Below, piece by piece: positions 46,401 to 53,322 of a stretch of DNA of 64,000 nt (the stretch's first letter is position 1; each line of letters begins with the position of its first letter). The notes under the pieces were generated by a model. The model was not told where the DNA came from. It did no database searches and worked only from the letters and a program-made list of their open reading frames with translations. The DNA is from Vibrio maritimus (GTDB lineage Bacteria; Pseudomonadota; Gammaproteobacteria; Enterobacterales; Vibrionaceae): positions 186,001 through 250,000 of the forward strand of contig NZ_CP090440.1 in the NCBI RefSeq assembly GCF_021441885.1, written 5' to 3'. The position numbers and the translations under genes are program-made.

Positions 46401-46732
46401 AAGAGATGCAGGAAGATGCAGCCATGTTGGATAGGTTAAACCTTTCTGTTGATGAGATTGCATTCTATCGAGCTTTGGTTGAAAACGAGTCGTCCGTCCA
46501 AAAGTTAGGGGATGACAACCTACGTAAGCTGGCTATAGAGCTGACTCATCAACTTCGTAAATCTGCAACGGTAGATTGGCAGAAGCGGGAAAGTGTTCGT
46601 GCTCGTATGCGTAACCTAGTTCGCCGACTGCTGCGCAGATGGAAGTACCCACCTGATGCGGCTGAAGAGGCGATCAGGCTTGTGTTAGAGCAGGCTGAAG
46701 TATTGGCTGATGGGTGGTATTCGACCAAATAG
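43472..46732 (+). CDS. hsdR: Type I restriction-modification restriction subunit HsdR
   Basis: The 1086-residue protein has an N-terminal PD-(D/E)xK nuclease (RRPDVVVFINGLP with VVELKNP at about 147-168) and a superfamily 2 motor with Walker A WHTQGSGKSIS (about 326) and DEAH box VSDEAHRSQYG (about 432). A second RecA domain has DMWLTGFDAPC and QAIARVNRVF (about 690-710), and a C-terminal helical domain binds HsdM. It translocates and cuts unmodified DNA. It is intact and ends 6 bp before a strong terminator. Confidence 0.95.
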   Translation: MITESQLEQQCINWFIDQGYLYKNGYDIAPDGDSPERDDYHQVVLKQRLLSQLEILNPDLPEETRNQVVNMVSTPETPVLIKSNRAFHKLLIEGVPVEYSVIEDGQLTPKYTHARLIDFTTPDNNEFLVVNQFTITGTKGNRRPDVVVFINGLPISVVELKNPADEHADIWSAFNQLQTYKDEIAELFVFNEALIVSDGWTARVGSLTANKERFLPWKTVSGEDDKPLLEFQLETMVRGFFKPELLLDYIRYFVLFETDNDKIIKKIAGYHQFHAVRAAVEATVKAKQSDANLILAADNIAKYQVQATKGLDKINPGSGKAGVVWHTQGSGKSISMVCYASKLLQQPTMNNPTIVVVTDRNDLDRQLYNTFGMAQETLKQIPQQADDRDALRELLLKRQSGGIIFTTIQKFALLADETEHPVLSDRANIVVVSDEAHRSQYGNKSKLVEVKDENGAVKAHKYVFGYSKYMRDALPYASFIGFTGTPIAMDDKDTRGVFGEYVSIYDIQDAVDDGATVPIYYESRLAKLDINQDKIDVLNDEVEDEIGEDEETVEREKIKSQWAALEKLVGAEPRIQQVAKDLVNHFTTRISTFPGKAIIVAMSREICVDLYDAIVAIKPDWHNEDPEKGVIKIVMTGSASDKEKMQPHIHDKKTKKLFEKRYKDTENELQLVIVRDMWLTGFDAPCCHTMYIDKPMKGHNLMQAIARVNRVFKDKPGGLVVDYIGIANELKNALKTYTNSQGKGQPTVDTAEAFAVLMEKVDIIRGMFATPVGGDIFNYRPDFETDALRLLPGAVNHLSGLSHNDSNGKEVRDGKRRFLDVMAALTKAYSLCNTMDETRGYKNEIAFYSAIKAAFIKHSTLDKKRTDEERNTALKQILNNAVVADGVDDIFSMVGLDKPNIGLLSEEFLEDVKNMKEKNLAVELLEKLLRDEVKARMKNDVIQEKKYSDRIMTTLQKYHNRNIETAQVIEELIQWAKEMQEDAAMLDRLNLSVDEIAFYRALVENESSVQKLGDDNLRKLAIELTHQLRKSATVDWQKRESVRARMRNLVRRLLRRWKYPPDAAEEAIRLVLEQAEVLADGWYSTK

Positions 46733-46738
46733 AACAGT

Positions 46739-46764
46739 AGGCAAGGTCAACCTTGCCTTTTTTA
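46739..46764 (+). terminator. Rho-independent terminator after hsdR
   Basis: A perfect 8-bp stem AGGCAAGG / CCTTGCCT with loop TCAA is followed by TTTTTTA. The right IS6 element begins at the next base (46765). Confidence 0.9.
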
Positions 46765-47624
46765 GGGATTGTTGCAACTAATCTCAGAGTGCAGAGTTCG
46801 CCATCATTGGCTTGGCGATTACTGGTAAATCACTTCTACATTGAATAGACGATTCATGAACGCGGATCTCTCCCGCACTAGAGTTTTACAATCATCATGA
46901 CGCAACCAAAAATCAAACTGGCCTTTGTCCAACATCCGTAATGATTCAAATCCTTGAATGGTTGACCAAGCTCGCTTTCGGATTTTAAAACCGCCAGTGC
47001 CAACGACGAGCTTCTTGATGGGCGCGTGGTCGGATTCGATACCATTATTGAGATACTTCACTTGCCGCTGCTCGACATCCACTCGAAGTCGTCCTTCTTT
47101 CTTCAGACGAAGAATCGCATGGGCATAGGAAGCGTGCTTGTCTGTGTTTAATGTTTTAGGCTGCGCATCTGCATCATAGTATCTTAAGCATCGCTTCAGG
47201 AACTGATAAGCCGCGTCTTTATTACGTTTATGAGAGAAATAGAAGTCCAGGGTCTCGCCTTGCTTGTTGATAGCTCGATATAGATAATGCCATTTTCCTT
47301 TTACCTTAACGTAGGTCTCGTCGAGCTGCCACGAAGAGTCTGCTCTAATGAGCTGATAACGGCGCAGTTTCTTACGTAATGCCGGAGCATACTCAATGAA
47401 CCAACGATAAATGGTTGAGCGATTGACCGAAATTCCTCGCTCCTGCAGCATGTCGCTGAGGTTGGCGTAGCTCATTGTCGTTGAACCATACCAACGAAGG
47501 CACCAAAGAATGATTTCAGGGGCAAAGTGTTTCCATTTGAATTCAGGGTTGGTCATCGAACTCACCAATCATCACCACAGACGATGATAGTTTCAACCTT
47601 GAGCTGAGTTTTTGCAACAAGCCC
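46765..47624 (-). mobile_element. IS6-family element, right copy (860 bp, intact)
   Basis: Terminal repeats are GGGATTGTTGCAA at 46765 and TTGCAACAAGCCC to 47624. It is inverted with respect to the copy at 34815. No matching 8-bp target duplications were found at the inner or outer flanks of the two copies, so the arrangement probably arose by recombination or sequential cointegration rather than one simple transposition. Confidence 0.9.
46819..47556 (-). CDS. IS6-family transposase (intact)
   Basis: The DDE transposase of 245 residues starts at ATG 47556 (MTNPEFKWKHFAPEIILW), with an alternative TTG four codons upstream. Catalytic D, D and E are in QLDETYVKVKG, LNTDKHASYA and NNGIESDHAPIKK. 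The C-terminus NVEVIYQ is the native one that was lost in the left copy. It differs from that copy by only a few residues. Confidence 0.93.
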   Translation of the reverse strand: MTNPEFKWKHFAPEIILWCLRWYGSTTMSYANLSDMLQERGISVNRSTIYRWFIEYAPALRKKLRRYQLIRADSSWQLDETYVKVKGKWHYLYRAINKQGETLDFYFSHKRNKDAAYQFLKRCLRYYDADAQPKTLNTDKHASYAHAILRLKKEGRLRVDVEQRQVKYLNNGIESDHAPIKKLVVGTGGFKIRKRAWSTIQGFESLRMLDKGQFDFWLRHDDCKTLVRERSAFMNRLFNVEVIYQ

Positions 47625-47700
47625 ATAAATATTGCACTTGGTTAGATGCCATCAAAGTGTGATGTCAATTCCATTCCAATATGCTTTCCACACACACTTG

Positions 47701-47756
47701 TTGACATTTTGTTTACTATTTGTGACGTTGAATAATGTGCAAGTGTATGCACATTA
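47701..47756 (+). promoter_or_regulatory. Upstream region of pantocin-like cluster with operator-like palindrome
   Basis: A TTGACA box occurs at 47701-47706 but no good -10 lies at standard spacing; AATAAT at 47731-47736 is a weak alternative for another -35. A 9-bp inverted repeat TAATGTGCA/TGCACATTA with a 6-base spacer lies at 47733-47756, about 33 bp before the precursor ATG. It could be a repressor operator or a leader hairpin. Confidence 0.4.
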
Positions 47757-47788
47757 ATATTTAGTAACTTACAAAAGGAATGATTACA

Positions 47789-47881
47789 ATGATCAAAATG
47801 AAAAAACTGACTCAACGTATTTCGGCTATCACTGAAGAAAACGCAATGTACTCGAAAGGTCAGCAAATTAAGCTTAAGTAA
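47789..47881 (+). CDS. paaP: PaaP-like RiPP precursor peptide (30 aa)
   Basis: This 30-codon gene starts at ATG 47789 with AAAAGGAA eight bases upstream. The peptide reads MIKMKKLTQRISAIT (residues 1-15), then Glu16-Glu17-Asn18, then AMYSKGQQIKLK. In pantocin A biosynthesis the precursor PaaP is also 30 residues, and Glu16-Glu17 are condensed into the bicyclic core while Asn18 is retained. The same length and the same core at the same positions make this a PaaP homologue or close analogue. An alternative ATG at codon 4 exists but would break the numbering. The next gene encodes a PaaA-like enzyme. Coding potential cannot be proved from length, but context is strong. Confidence 0.85.
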   Translation: MIKMKKLTQRISAITEENAMYSKGQQIKLK

Positions 47882-47897
47882 GCGATATAATATTATA

Positions 47898-47923
47898 AAA
47901 GGTCACAAATAATAGTGGCCTTT
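47898..47923 (+). terminator. Intercistronic hairpin after the precursor gene
   Basis: A 9-bp stem AAAGGTCAC / GTGGCCTTT (one G-U pair) with an 8-base loop lies 16 bp after the precursor stop and 28 bp before the next ATG, followed by TTTG rather than a long T-run. It is probably an attenuator or 3' stabiliser giving more precursor than enzyme, as in microcin C-type operons. Confidence 0.6.
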
Positions 47924-47951
47924 GTTACCTCTAGCGTTAGGAAGTTGAAAA

Positions 47952-49076
47952 ATGCTGTCAATGACAAAACCGCTACTCAAACAATCTCATCACATTATTT
48001 TGGCTGATGATGGTGATATTTGTATTGGCGAAATCCCCGAAGTCTCACAAATTATAGAGACTCCCCCACCTTGGCTAAAACATGTACTAGGGAAGCTTAA
48101 TGGGAAGAAGACGATTCCTCGTATTATGAAAGAGTTAGATTCGGAAGATATTAATGTAGATGAATTGGAAGTTCGAAACCTGATTCAAATGCTTGATGAA
48201 GCCAATCTCTTGCAAGACAACTCTTACCACTCTGCAATATTAAGTACCGAAGAAGTTGAGCGCTACGATAGACAACTACTTCAATTTGGTTTGATAGACG
48301 GTGATAGAGTACACCCTCATGTATATCAAGAACGCTTAAAGAAGAGTAAATTAGTCGTCTTTGGCATGGGGGGGTGGGGTACTTGGTGTTCTCTTCTTCT
48401 GGCACAAGCTGGAGTTGGTACTCTCAGATTAGTCGATGGTGATGACGTTGAGTTATCAAACGTAAACCGACAAGTCTTGTATAAGACTAAAGATGTTGGC
48501 TTGCAAAAAGTTCATGCGGCACAGAGTAGCATAGAAGAGTTTAACCCTAATGTTAAGGTCGAGTGCTTTGATGTATTTGCAACACCAGATAGAAATGAAC
48601 TAGAAAAAATGATAGGAGACTCGAGTTTTATTGTATTGGCTTGGGCAGCACTTGGCTATTTCAGAAAAAATACAGTAGAAGAGGTAATTCACACTATAGC
48701 GCAAGAGCGAGGAATACCTATTATCGAATTAGGTGGTGACCCATTAGAAATCTCTGTAGGGCCTATATATCCTTATGATGGCACTCATATTTCCTACTCT
48801 CAATCACATGAGGGAGAGCAGCAAAGGTTTTATGATAAAGATCTAGGTATAAAAAAATTCCAACAAGCTCGATTAAAACACTCTTTTATAGATGGAGATA
48901 GAGAGGTTAACGCATGGCAAAGTTCTCCATCGCTTGCGGCTATGGCTGGGTTAGCTAGTGATCAAATCATAAAGTTCATCACTAAATATGATACAACTTC
49001 AATTTGCGGAAAGAGAATATATTTATCCCTAAATACATTTGACAAACGTCAAGAGGTGGTATTTGAACACGGATAA
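47952..49076 (+). CDS. paaA: PaaA-like ThiF/MccB-family adenylating enzyme with N-terminal RRE
   Basis: The 374-residue protein has a PqqD-like peptide-recognition winged helix at about residues 12-88 (DGDICIGEIPEVSQI, VRNLIQMLDEANLL). An E1-like adenylation domain follows with GMGGWGTWCSLLLAQAG (about 138) and DGDDVELSNVNRQVLY (about 160). PaaA activates Glu side chains of PaaP and builds the pantocin A bicyclic core. The related MccB makes the N-P bond of microcin C. The CxxC zinc pairs of MccB and many E1 relatives are absent here. AGGAAG precedes the ATG. Function is inferred from the domain set plus the matching precursor. Confidence 0.85.
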   Translation: MLSMTKPLLKQSHHIILADDGDICIGEIPEVSQIIETPPPWLKHVLGKLNGKKTIPRIMKELDSEDINVDELEVRNLIQMLDEANLLQDNSYHSAILSTEEVERYDRQLLQFGLIDGDRVHPHVYQERLKKSKLVVFGMGGWGTWCSLLLAQAGVGTLRLVDGDDVELSNVNRQVLYKTKDVGLQKVHAAQSSIEEFNPNVKVECFDVFATPDRNELEKMIGDSSFIVLAWAALGYFRKNTVEEVIHTIAQERGIPIIELGGDPLEISVGPIYPYDGTHISYSQSHEGEQQRFYDKDLGIKKFQQARLKHSFIDGDREVNAWQSSPSLAAMAGLASDQIIKFITKYDTTSICGKRIYLSLNTFDKRQEVVFEHG

Positions 49077-49752
49077 AGCTATTCAACGTGCAAAAATTTC
49101 TTTTGCAGATAAAGGTTATTGCGTTATGGATGTTAGCTGTATATTTGCGGATTCCCTTGCAAGGATATCAGACAAGATACAATCGACAGATGTCACAGAC
49201 TGGACATATGTCATTAATCATAGTGATTTTTCTGGCGATCTACCTAAAAGTACAAAAACCGAAGTACTCCTAACTCATCGTAAGAAAGCACTTAAAGAAA
49301 ATAGTAAAGGTAAGCTTGCTTTTTACTTTGAGAGGCTAACAACCGATCATAACTTAATTACTCGGGATACACCAAAAGCTCTAACATACTCAAAGAGATT
49401 ATTGGAATCTCATGAAATGAGGGGTCTGTTAGAGTCAATAACCAGTAGAACCGTGCTAGATATTGAGCAAATGTATATCAACAGGTTCAATGTTGGTGAT
49501 TTTCTAGGTGTTCATCGTGATGGAGGAAACAACTTAGGTGTTGCTTTAAATATTTCCAAAGATTGGCTAACTGTTAATGGAGGGAACACACATATTCTTA
49601 ATGAATCGATGGAAATTATAGATTCACTTTCCCCAAAGTATGGTAGAATTTTAATATTTGACTCAAAAAAATCAAGCGTCCCACATTTTGTTTCTAGTGT
49701 ATCGGCAACAAATGGCTCGTCCCGAATGGCTATTGTCGGGAGGTACAACTAA
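49063..49752 (+). CDS. paaB: PaaB-like 2-oxoglutarate/Fe(II) oxygenase
   Basis: The start is most likely the TTG at 49063, with AGAGGTGG just upstream, overlapping the paaA end by 14 bp and giving 229 residues. The double-stranded beta-helix core has the HxD iron ligand in FLGVHRDGGNN (about residue 150), the distal His in SSVPHFVSS and the 2-oxoglutarate Arg in SSRMAIVGRYN near the C-terminus. Pantocin A clusters carry such an oxygenase (PaaB) for hydroxylation of the product. Coupled translation with the adenylating enzyme supports one pathway. Confidence 0.8.
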   Translation: MNTDKAIQRAKISFADKGYCVMDVSCIFADSLARISDKIQSTDVTDWTYVINHSDFSGDLPKSTKTEVLLTHRKKALKENSKGKLAFYFERLTTDHNLITRDTPKALTYSKRLLESHEMRGLLESITSRTVLDIEQMYINRFNVGDFLGVHRDGGNNLGVALNISKDWLTVNGGNTHILNESMEIIDSLSPKYGRILIFDSKKSSVPHFVSSVSATNGSSRMAIVGRYN

Positions 49753-49754
49753 TT

Positions 49755-50675
49755 GTGTCAAAATTATCGGTATACACACTGTGCCTAGCAATGATTTGGG
49801 GGAGCAGTTTCCCCATATCACAACTGGGTGTAGAACAAATAGGGGCAATGCCTTTTAGAGTACTCACTATTCTATTTTCTACCATTATACTTATTATCTT
49901 TACATATAACAAACTCAAAGCATCTCTTGCTAATGTATCATGTATGGATATTGTAAAGCTGTCTTTATTGGCGATCCCGAACATATTCATAGTTCCAATG
50001 ATAAATAATATATCACTGGCTTATATGTCAGTTTCTACAGCTACGTTACTTATATATCTTATGCCTTGCTTTGTCAGTCTTTTAACGATGCTTGACGAAA
50101 AGAAAGTCTCATACATTAGTATTGCAGCAACTACATTATGCATTAGTGGTGTACTTATATTGTCTAAATTTAATAGCTTTAACATAAGTGAGTATCTAAT
50201 GATATTCAATGCTTTCATTTGGGGCTTAGGCGCAATCTTATCAAAGAAAATAGTTATAAGTTCATGTTCAATGTCGATAAGAGTAACTATTCAAATGATC
50301 GCCACACTTACTCTAACTTTATTAGTTACTAGCATATGGTGGGCTATTGACGGTTCTATCTTTGACAAATTTAGATTAAATTACCTTCTGGACTATACCA
50401 CAATTATTTCTATATTGTATATAGGAGGTGTTGGCTCGGCTTTGGTATACTATCTTTGGTTCAAATTAATTGATTTAAATAGTGCAGAATTCACAAGTTA
50501 TGCCACACTGCTCTCACCAATTATATCAATAGCTATTGCTGTAACTATATTCGATGAAATTTTAGATAATTATATGATAGTAGGTGGAGTGTTGATATTT
50601 TCCAGCAGTTGCATAGTACTACTGAGACCATTAGTATGTAAACTACTAAATCAAGTACGTAGTATTGTTACATAA
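49755..50675 (+). CDS. paaC: PaaC-like EamA/DMT-family exporter
   Basis: The 306-residue protein starts at GTG 49755, two bases after the oxygenase stop. It has about ten membrane helices in two EamA repeats; the first starts LCLAMIWGSSFPISQLGVEQ and the second VLIFNAFIWGLGAILSKK-like (MIFNAFIWGLGAIL). DMT exporters extrude small metabolites. In the pantocin A cluster the fourth gene, paaC, encodes a membrane protein giving export and self-resistance. The gene is AT-rich compared with the transfer region, suggesting foreign origin for the whole cluster. Confidence 0.8.
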   Translation: MSKLSVYTLCLAMIWGSSFPISQLGVEQIGAMPFRVLTILFSTIILIIFTYNKLKASLANVSCMDIVKLSLLAIPNIFIVPMINNISLAYMSVSTATLLIYLMPCFVSLLTMLDEKKVSYISIAATTLCISGVLILSKFNSFNISEYLMIFNAFIWGLGAILSKKIVISSCSMSIRVTIQMIATLTLTLLVTSIWWAIDGSIFDKFRLNYLLDYTTIISILYIGGVGSALVYYLWFKLIDLNSAEFTSYATLLSPIISIAIAVTIFDEILDNYMIVGGVLIFSSSCIVLLRPLVCKLLNQVRSIVT

Positions 50676-50945
50676 ATGTATTACACCTTTGGTATTCTGA
50701 AGGGCAATATTGTTCTAGAGAAACTGCTTGAGAACTTAGAGCGCTGGGTAGAGGAAAGCGTGGTAGAACAGATGCCTTAATAAGCTATTGCCGCTAGCTC
50801 TTATGAATAAAGGGCTGGCGGCTTACATTGGACTTTTCGCTGAAATGGGCGCAAAACCCCTAATATGACCCACGGCTTTTGAGTCTGTTTTGCCTTAATT
50901 CGTCTGCGTTTGGCTTTCCGCTTTTGTTTAGTATGAAAGGTCATC
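50676..50945. other. Intergenic region with terminator-like hairpin
   Basis: No convincing gene is present; a 34-codon frame from about 50674 has protein-like composition but no known family. A long stem with G-U pairs (GCCGCTAGCTCTT against AAGGGCTGGCGGC, about 50790-50822) could terminate the pantocin-like operon. Confidence 0.4.
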
Positions 50946-51215
50946 TCACAGCTCCCATTGTTTTCTTAATGTTTGCTCCTCAAGAATGTTTTCAATCCGT
51001 CGCCTGGTTATAGCAGCGCTGGGATTGGGCTTGTACTCCCTCCCTAAAGGAATATGTTCTTTGGTATCAAAAAGGTTCGTATCGACGCTTATTTCAGAGA
51101 GAGCGGTTGTGTTAAATAGTTTGGTGTATATAGTGAGACACTCCTTGTATATAGGGTAAAAAATGGGGGTATTTTCAGGACTCAATGCCGTCCTACGCCC
51201 TACCTGCTGAGTCAC
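50946..51215 (-). CDS. Hypothetical protein (89 aa)
   Basis: The frame starts at GTG 51215 with AGAGAAG upstream and encodes 89 residues beginning MTQQVGRRTALSPENTPIFY. Composition is protein-like, with a basic C-terminal helix (ITRRRIENILEEQTLRKQW). No family is recognised. It lies on the same strand as the plasmid backbone genes to its right, which gives some support. Confidence 0.35.
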   Translation of the reverse strand: MTQQVGRRTALSPENTPIFYPIYKECLTIYTKLFNTTALSEISVDTNLFDTKEHIPLGREYKPNPSAAITRRRIENILEEQTLRKQWEL

Positions 51216-51383
51216 GCTTCTCTATAAATGCGGTTACATTGAAAGGAAAGTGTGACTTTCTGTGAAAAATCGGGAAAGTTAATATGCGCTTTGGTGAATA
51301 TTGTATTAGTATGTTTGCGTTTAACCGTAACTTCATTCAGATATTAATCATTTTGGCGAGCAGGGCCTCTCTGCTCGCTTTTT

Positions 51384-52004
51384 TTATCTGTTCTTTTTCT
51401 CGGTATATCGAGAGAGAAGCAGTGGATATCTCTGACTAATATCGCTGTTTTTAAATGCTGAGCTCCTTTTCCAATATTTGTATCGATTGAGTGTAAAAGC
51501 CTGTAAAGGGGCGCGATAAAACGACGACACTTTCCTTTCAACCGTGACGCCATGCATGGCTAAAATGTCCGTATTTCGAAATCCGCCATCCTTGGCCAAA
51601 AGTGGGGAGGTGAGGATTAAACGATGGACTTGATGCGATGGCATCTGGCTAATAAGCGCAATTAAGTCTCGATAGACCACACGATTAAATGGCATTTCAA
51701 TATCGGTCAAATGGACGTCCCACTCTCGTTTGAATAGGGAAGGCATTAACGTCAAGTTAGGGTGTCTTGGTAATACGCAGGCAAAACCGTATGAGTACAC
51801 CAATCCCATCAGCGTAATGAGTAATGGCCAGGTAAAAGAAGGAATGGCTAAACATACTCCCAAAAGTAAGCTATTCACGACAATGACTTGCACCCATCGA
51901 TGAAGTAAATAATAAGGAGTGATGAGCTGCTTTTTTGTAAAGCTAATCGTGAGTACAGAGAAGACGATGACTGTCAGTAAGAGGTTGATAAGGAGCGTGC
52001 CCAT
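51384..52004 (-). CDS. Membrane protein of unknown function, backbone region (206 aa)
   Basis: The product has a membrane helix at about residues 2-22 and a hydrophobic pair at about 37-75 (VIVVNSLLLGVCLAIPSF, LLITLMGLVYSYGFACV). A soluble domain follows with LFKREWDVHLTDIEMPFNRV and SHQVHRLILTSPLLAKDGG. No family is recognised. It lies in the same orientation as the second pil set and the protease, so it may be a transfer accessory protein. The long intact frame with ordinary codon use supports a real gene. Confidence 0.6.
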   Translation of the reverse strand: MGTLLINLLLTVIVFSVLTISFTKKQLITPYYLLHRWVQVIVVNSLLLGVCLAIPSFTWPLLITLMGLVYSYGFACVLPRHPNLTLMPSLFKREWDVHLTDIEMPFNRVVYRDLIALISQMPSHQVHRLILTSPLLAKDGGFRNTDILAMHGVTVERKVSSFYRAPLQAFTLNRYKYWKRSSAFKNSDISQRYPLLLSRYTEKKNR

Positions 52005-52120
52005 AGACTCAAGACTCCTAGGTAAGGCATAAGAAAGTACTCAGACATTTAACTGAGTATTTTAAGAAGGTTTATGATTTGTAATGAATGAAATTTACCG
52101 ATAGTGATGGGTGAACTCCA

Positions 52121-52375
52121 TTAATAGCGTTCTCTCAGAGCGTCGAGGCTTCTAGGGCGTCCCCGCCTTGTCGGGGGCTTGATAGGTCTGTACCTTAAAC
52201 AAAATTCATGGCGGTTCTTTGCCCATAATATGTTTTCAGGGTGAGAAGCAAGATGGGAGACTTGTTTCCATACCATTGCAGCATTCTCGTACTGATAATC
52301 ACGCTCTAGCTCTGCGGCTTTTTGGGCAAGTTTTAAACAGTACTCTTTTTTACATTGCTCTTGATAAAGGTGCAT
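52121..52375 (-). CDS. ANR-family transcriptional regulator (84 aa)
   Basis: The small protein has the ANR/Aar pattern: an N-terminal helix with LAQKAAELERDYQYENAAMVW, then KQVSHLASHPENILWAKNRHEFC, and a basic tail RRGRPRSLDAL. ANR proteins bind and restrain AraC-type virulence activators in enteric and Vibrio pathogens. No AraC regulator is present in this window, so its partner is unknown. It stands between the membrane protein gene and the secreted protease. A PerC-like assignment is possible because the two families look similar at this length. Confidence 0.6.
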   Translation of the reverse strand: MHLYQEQCKKEYCLKLAQKAAELERDYQYENAAMVWKQVSHLASHPENILWAKNRHEFCLRYRPIKPPTRRGRPRSLDALRERY

Positions 52376-52377
52376 GT

Positions 52378-53322
52378 TTATCCCTTCAAAAATCGGCGAC
52401 GAAGTCCTAAAGTCATTAACGCCACTGCAGACAACAAGCAGAGAGAACCAGCGCCACCTGAACTGTTACCATCGGAATTCGTTTGAGGGTTGATAGAGAT
52501 AGATTCAGAGTCATTAAGGTGAAGCGTGCCTTCTCCTCCTTGATTCTCGATAACGTAATCACACGTCGCGAAAGCGTTTGAGGTGCCTGCACTTTGACAA
52601 GTGCCGCCAATGATTTTAGCATCCCCAGACGTATAAGCACTGTCAACGACGGGATTTTGGTGTAAAGACTGAACCTTAATAGTCACTTGACCTGAACTGG
52701 TATTAGCGACGGTCAGATAATGCCAGCCATTAATGGTGTCTAGGATAAAGTCTTTGGCGTAGTGGAGGTTATCGCCGTAACTGGAACCTTTTGACGTTAC
52801 GGCGATAATGGCGTTATGAACGTTTAACCACGGCCCGCCACTATCACCATAATCAACACTGCCTTGTCCAATATTGACTCCGCGCATATACATGTAAGCC
52901 GTAGGGTGGCCTGATGTGTTAGCTTCATCAATTTCTTGAGTGGCATAATGTAAATGTTCATCCGTGCCACCAAAGCCCCAGAAGGTAATGTGTTCTTTAT
53001 CGGTGAGTGGGTCATTGGTTAAATCAGCAAAGTAAAATGAATGTTGGGATTGGGCGGGGGGGTCTAGTATTAACAACGCCACATCAAACCCTGAGTTGCC
53101 AACATAATTTGGATGGTTTGTTCGGTTGGTAGATGAGCGGAATTTACCATCTGAAAATTGTAGATATTGGTCATCTAAACAATGCGCCGCGGTGAGGGTC
53201 CCTATGCAGTTTAAATTGACGAGGTTATCATTATTATCCCAACTATCGGCTGTCCCGTCTTGGGCGGCAAAAGTATTCGCTGAAAATAGTGTAAAAATAA
53301 GTGGTGTAAGAGCCTTTTTCAT
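52378..53322 (-). CDS. Secreted trypsin-like serine protease with GlyGly-CTERM
   Basis: I start at ATG 53322, which gives a clean signal peptide (MKKALTPLIFTLFSANTFA) and 314 residues. The S1 triad is visible: His in GTLTAAHCLDD, Asp in GFDVALLILD and Ser in YGDSGGPWLN. The C-terminus has a GlyGly-CTERM tail: GGAG, a hydrophobic helix SLCLLSAVALMTLGL and RRR. This signal directs rhombosortase processing and surface delivery through type II secretion in Vibrio. The usual IVGG activation site is not evident. The gene ends two bases before the ANR gene begins. Confidence 0.85.
   Translation of the reverse strand: MKKALTPLIFTLFSANTFAAQDGTADSWDNNDNLVNLNCIGTLTAAHCLDDQYLQFSDGKFRSSTNRTNHPNYVGNSGFDVALLILDPPAQSQHSFYFADLTNDPLTDKEHITFWGFGGTDEHLHYATQEIDEANTSGHPTAYMYMRGVNIGQGSVDYGDSGGPWLNVHNAIIAVTSKGSSYGDNLHYAKDFILDTINGWHYLTVANTSSGQVTIKVQSLHQNPVVDSAYTSGDAKIIGGTCQSAGTSNAFATCDYVIENQGGEGTLHLNDSESISINPQTNSDGNSSGGAGSLCLLSAVALMTLGLRRRFLKG

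Noticed and set aside
34807..47632. Simple compound transposon with target duplication
   Set aside because: The 8-bp flanks at the outer and inner ends of the two IS6 copies do not match each other.
47789..49076. Microcin C (mccA-mccB) assignment
   Set aside because: The precursor is 30 residues with Glu-Glu-Asn in the middle, not a heptapeptide ending in Asn, and an oxygenase and EamA exporter replace the mccC-F set.
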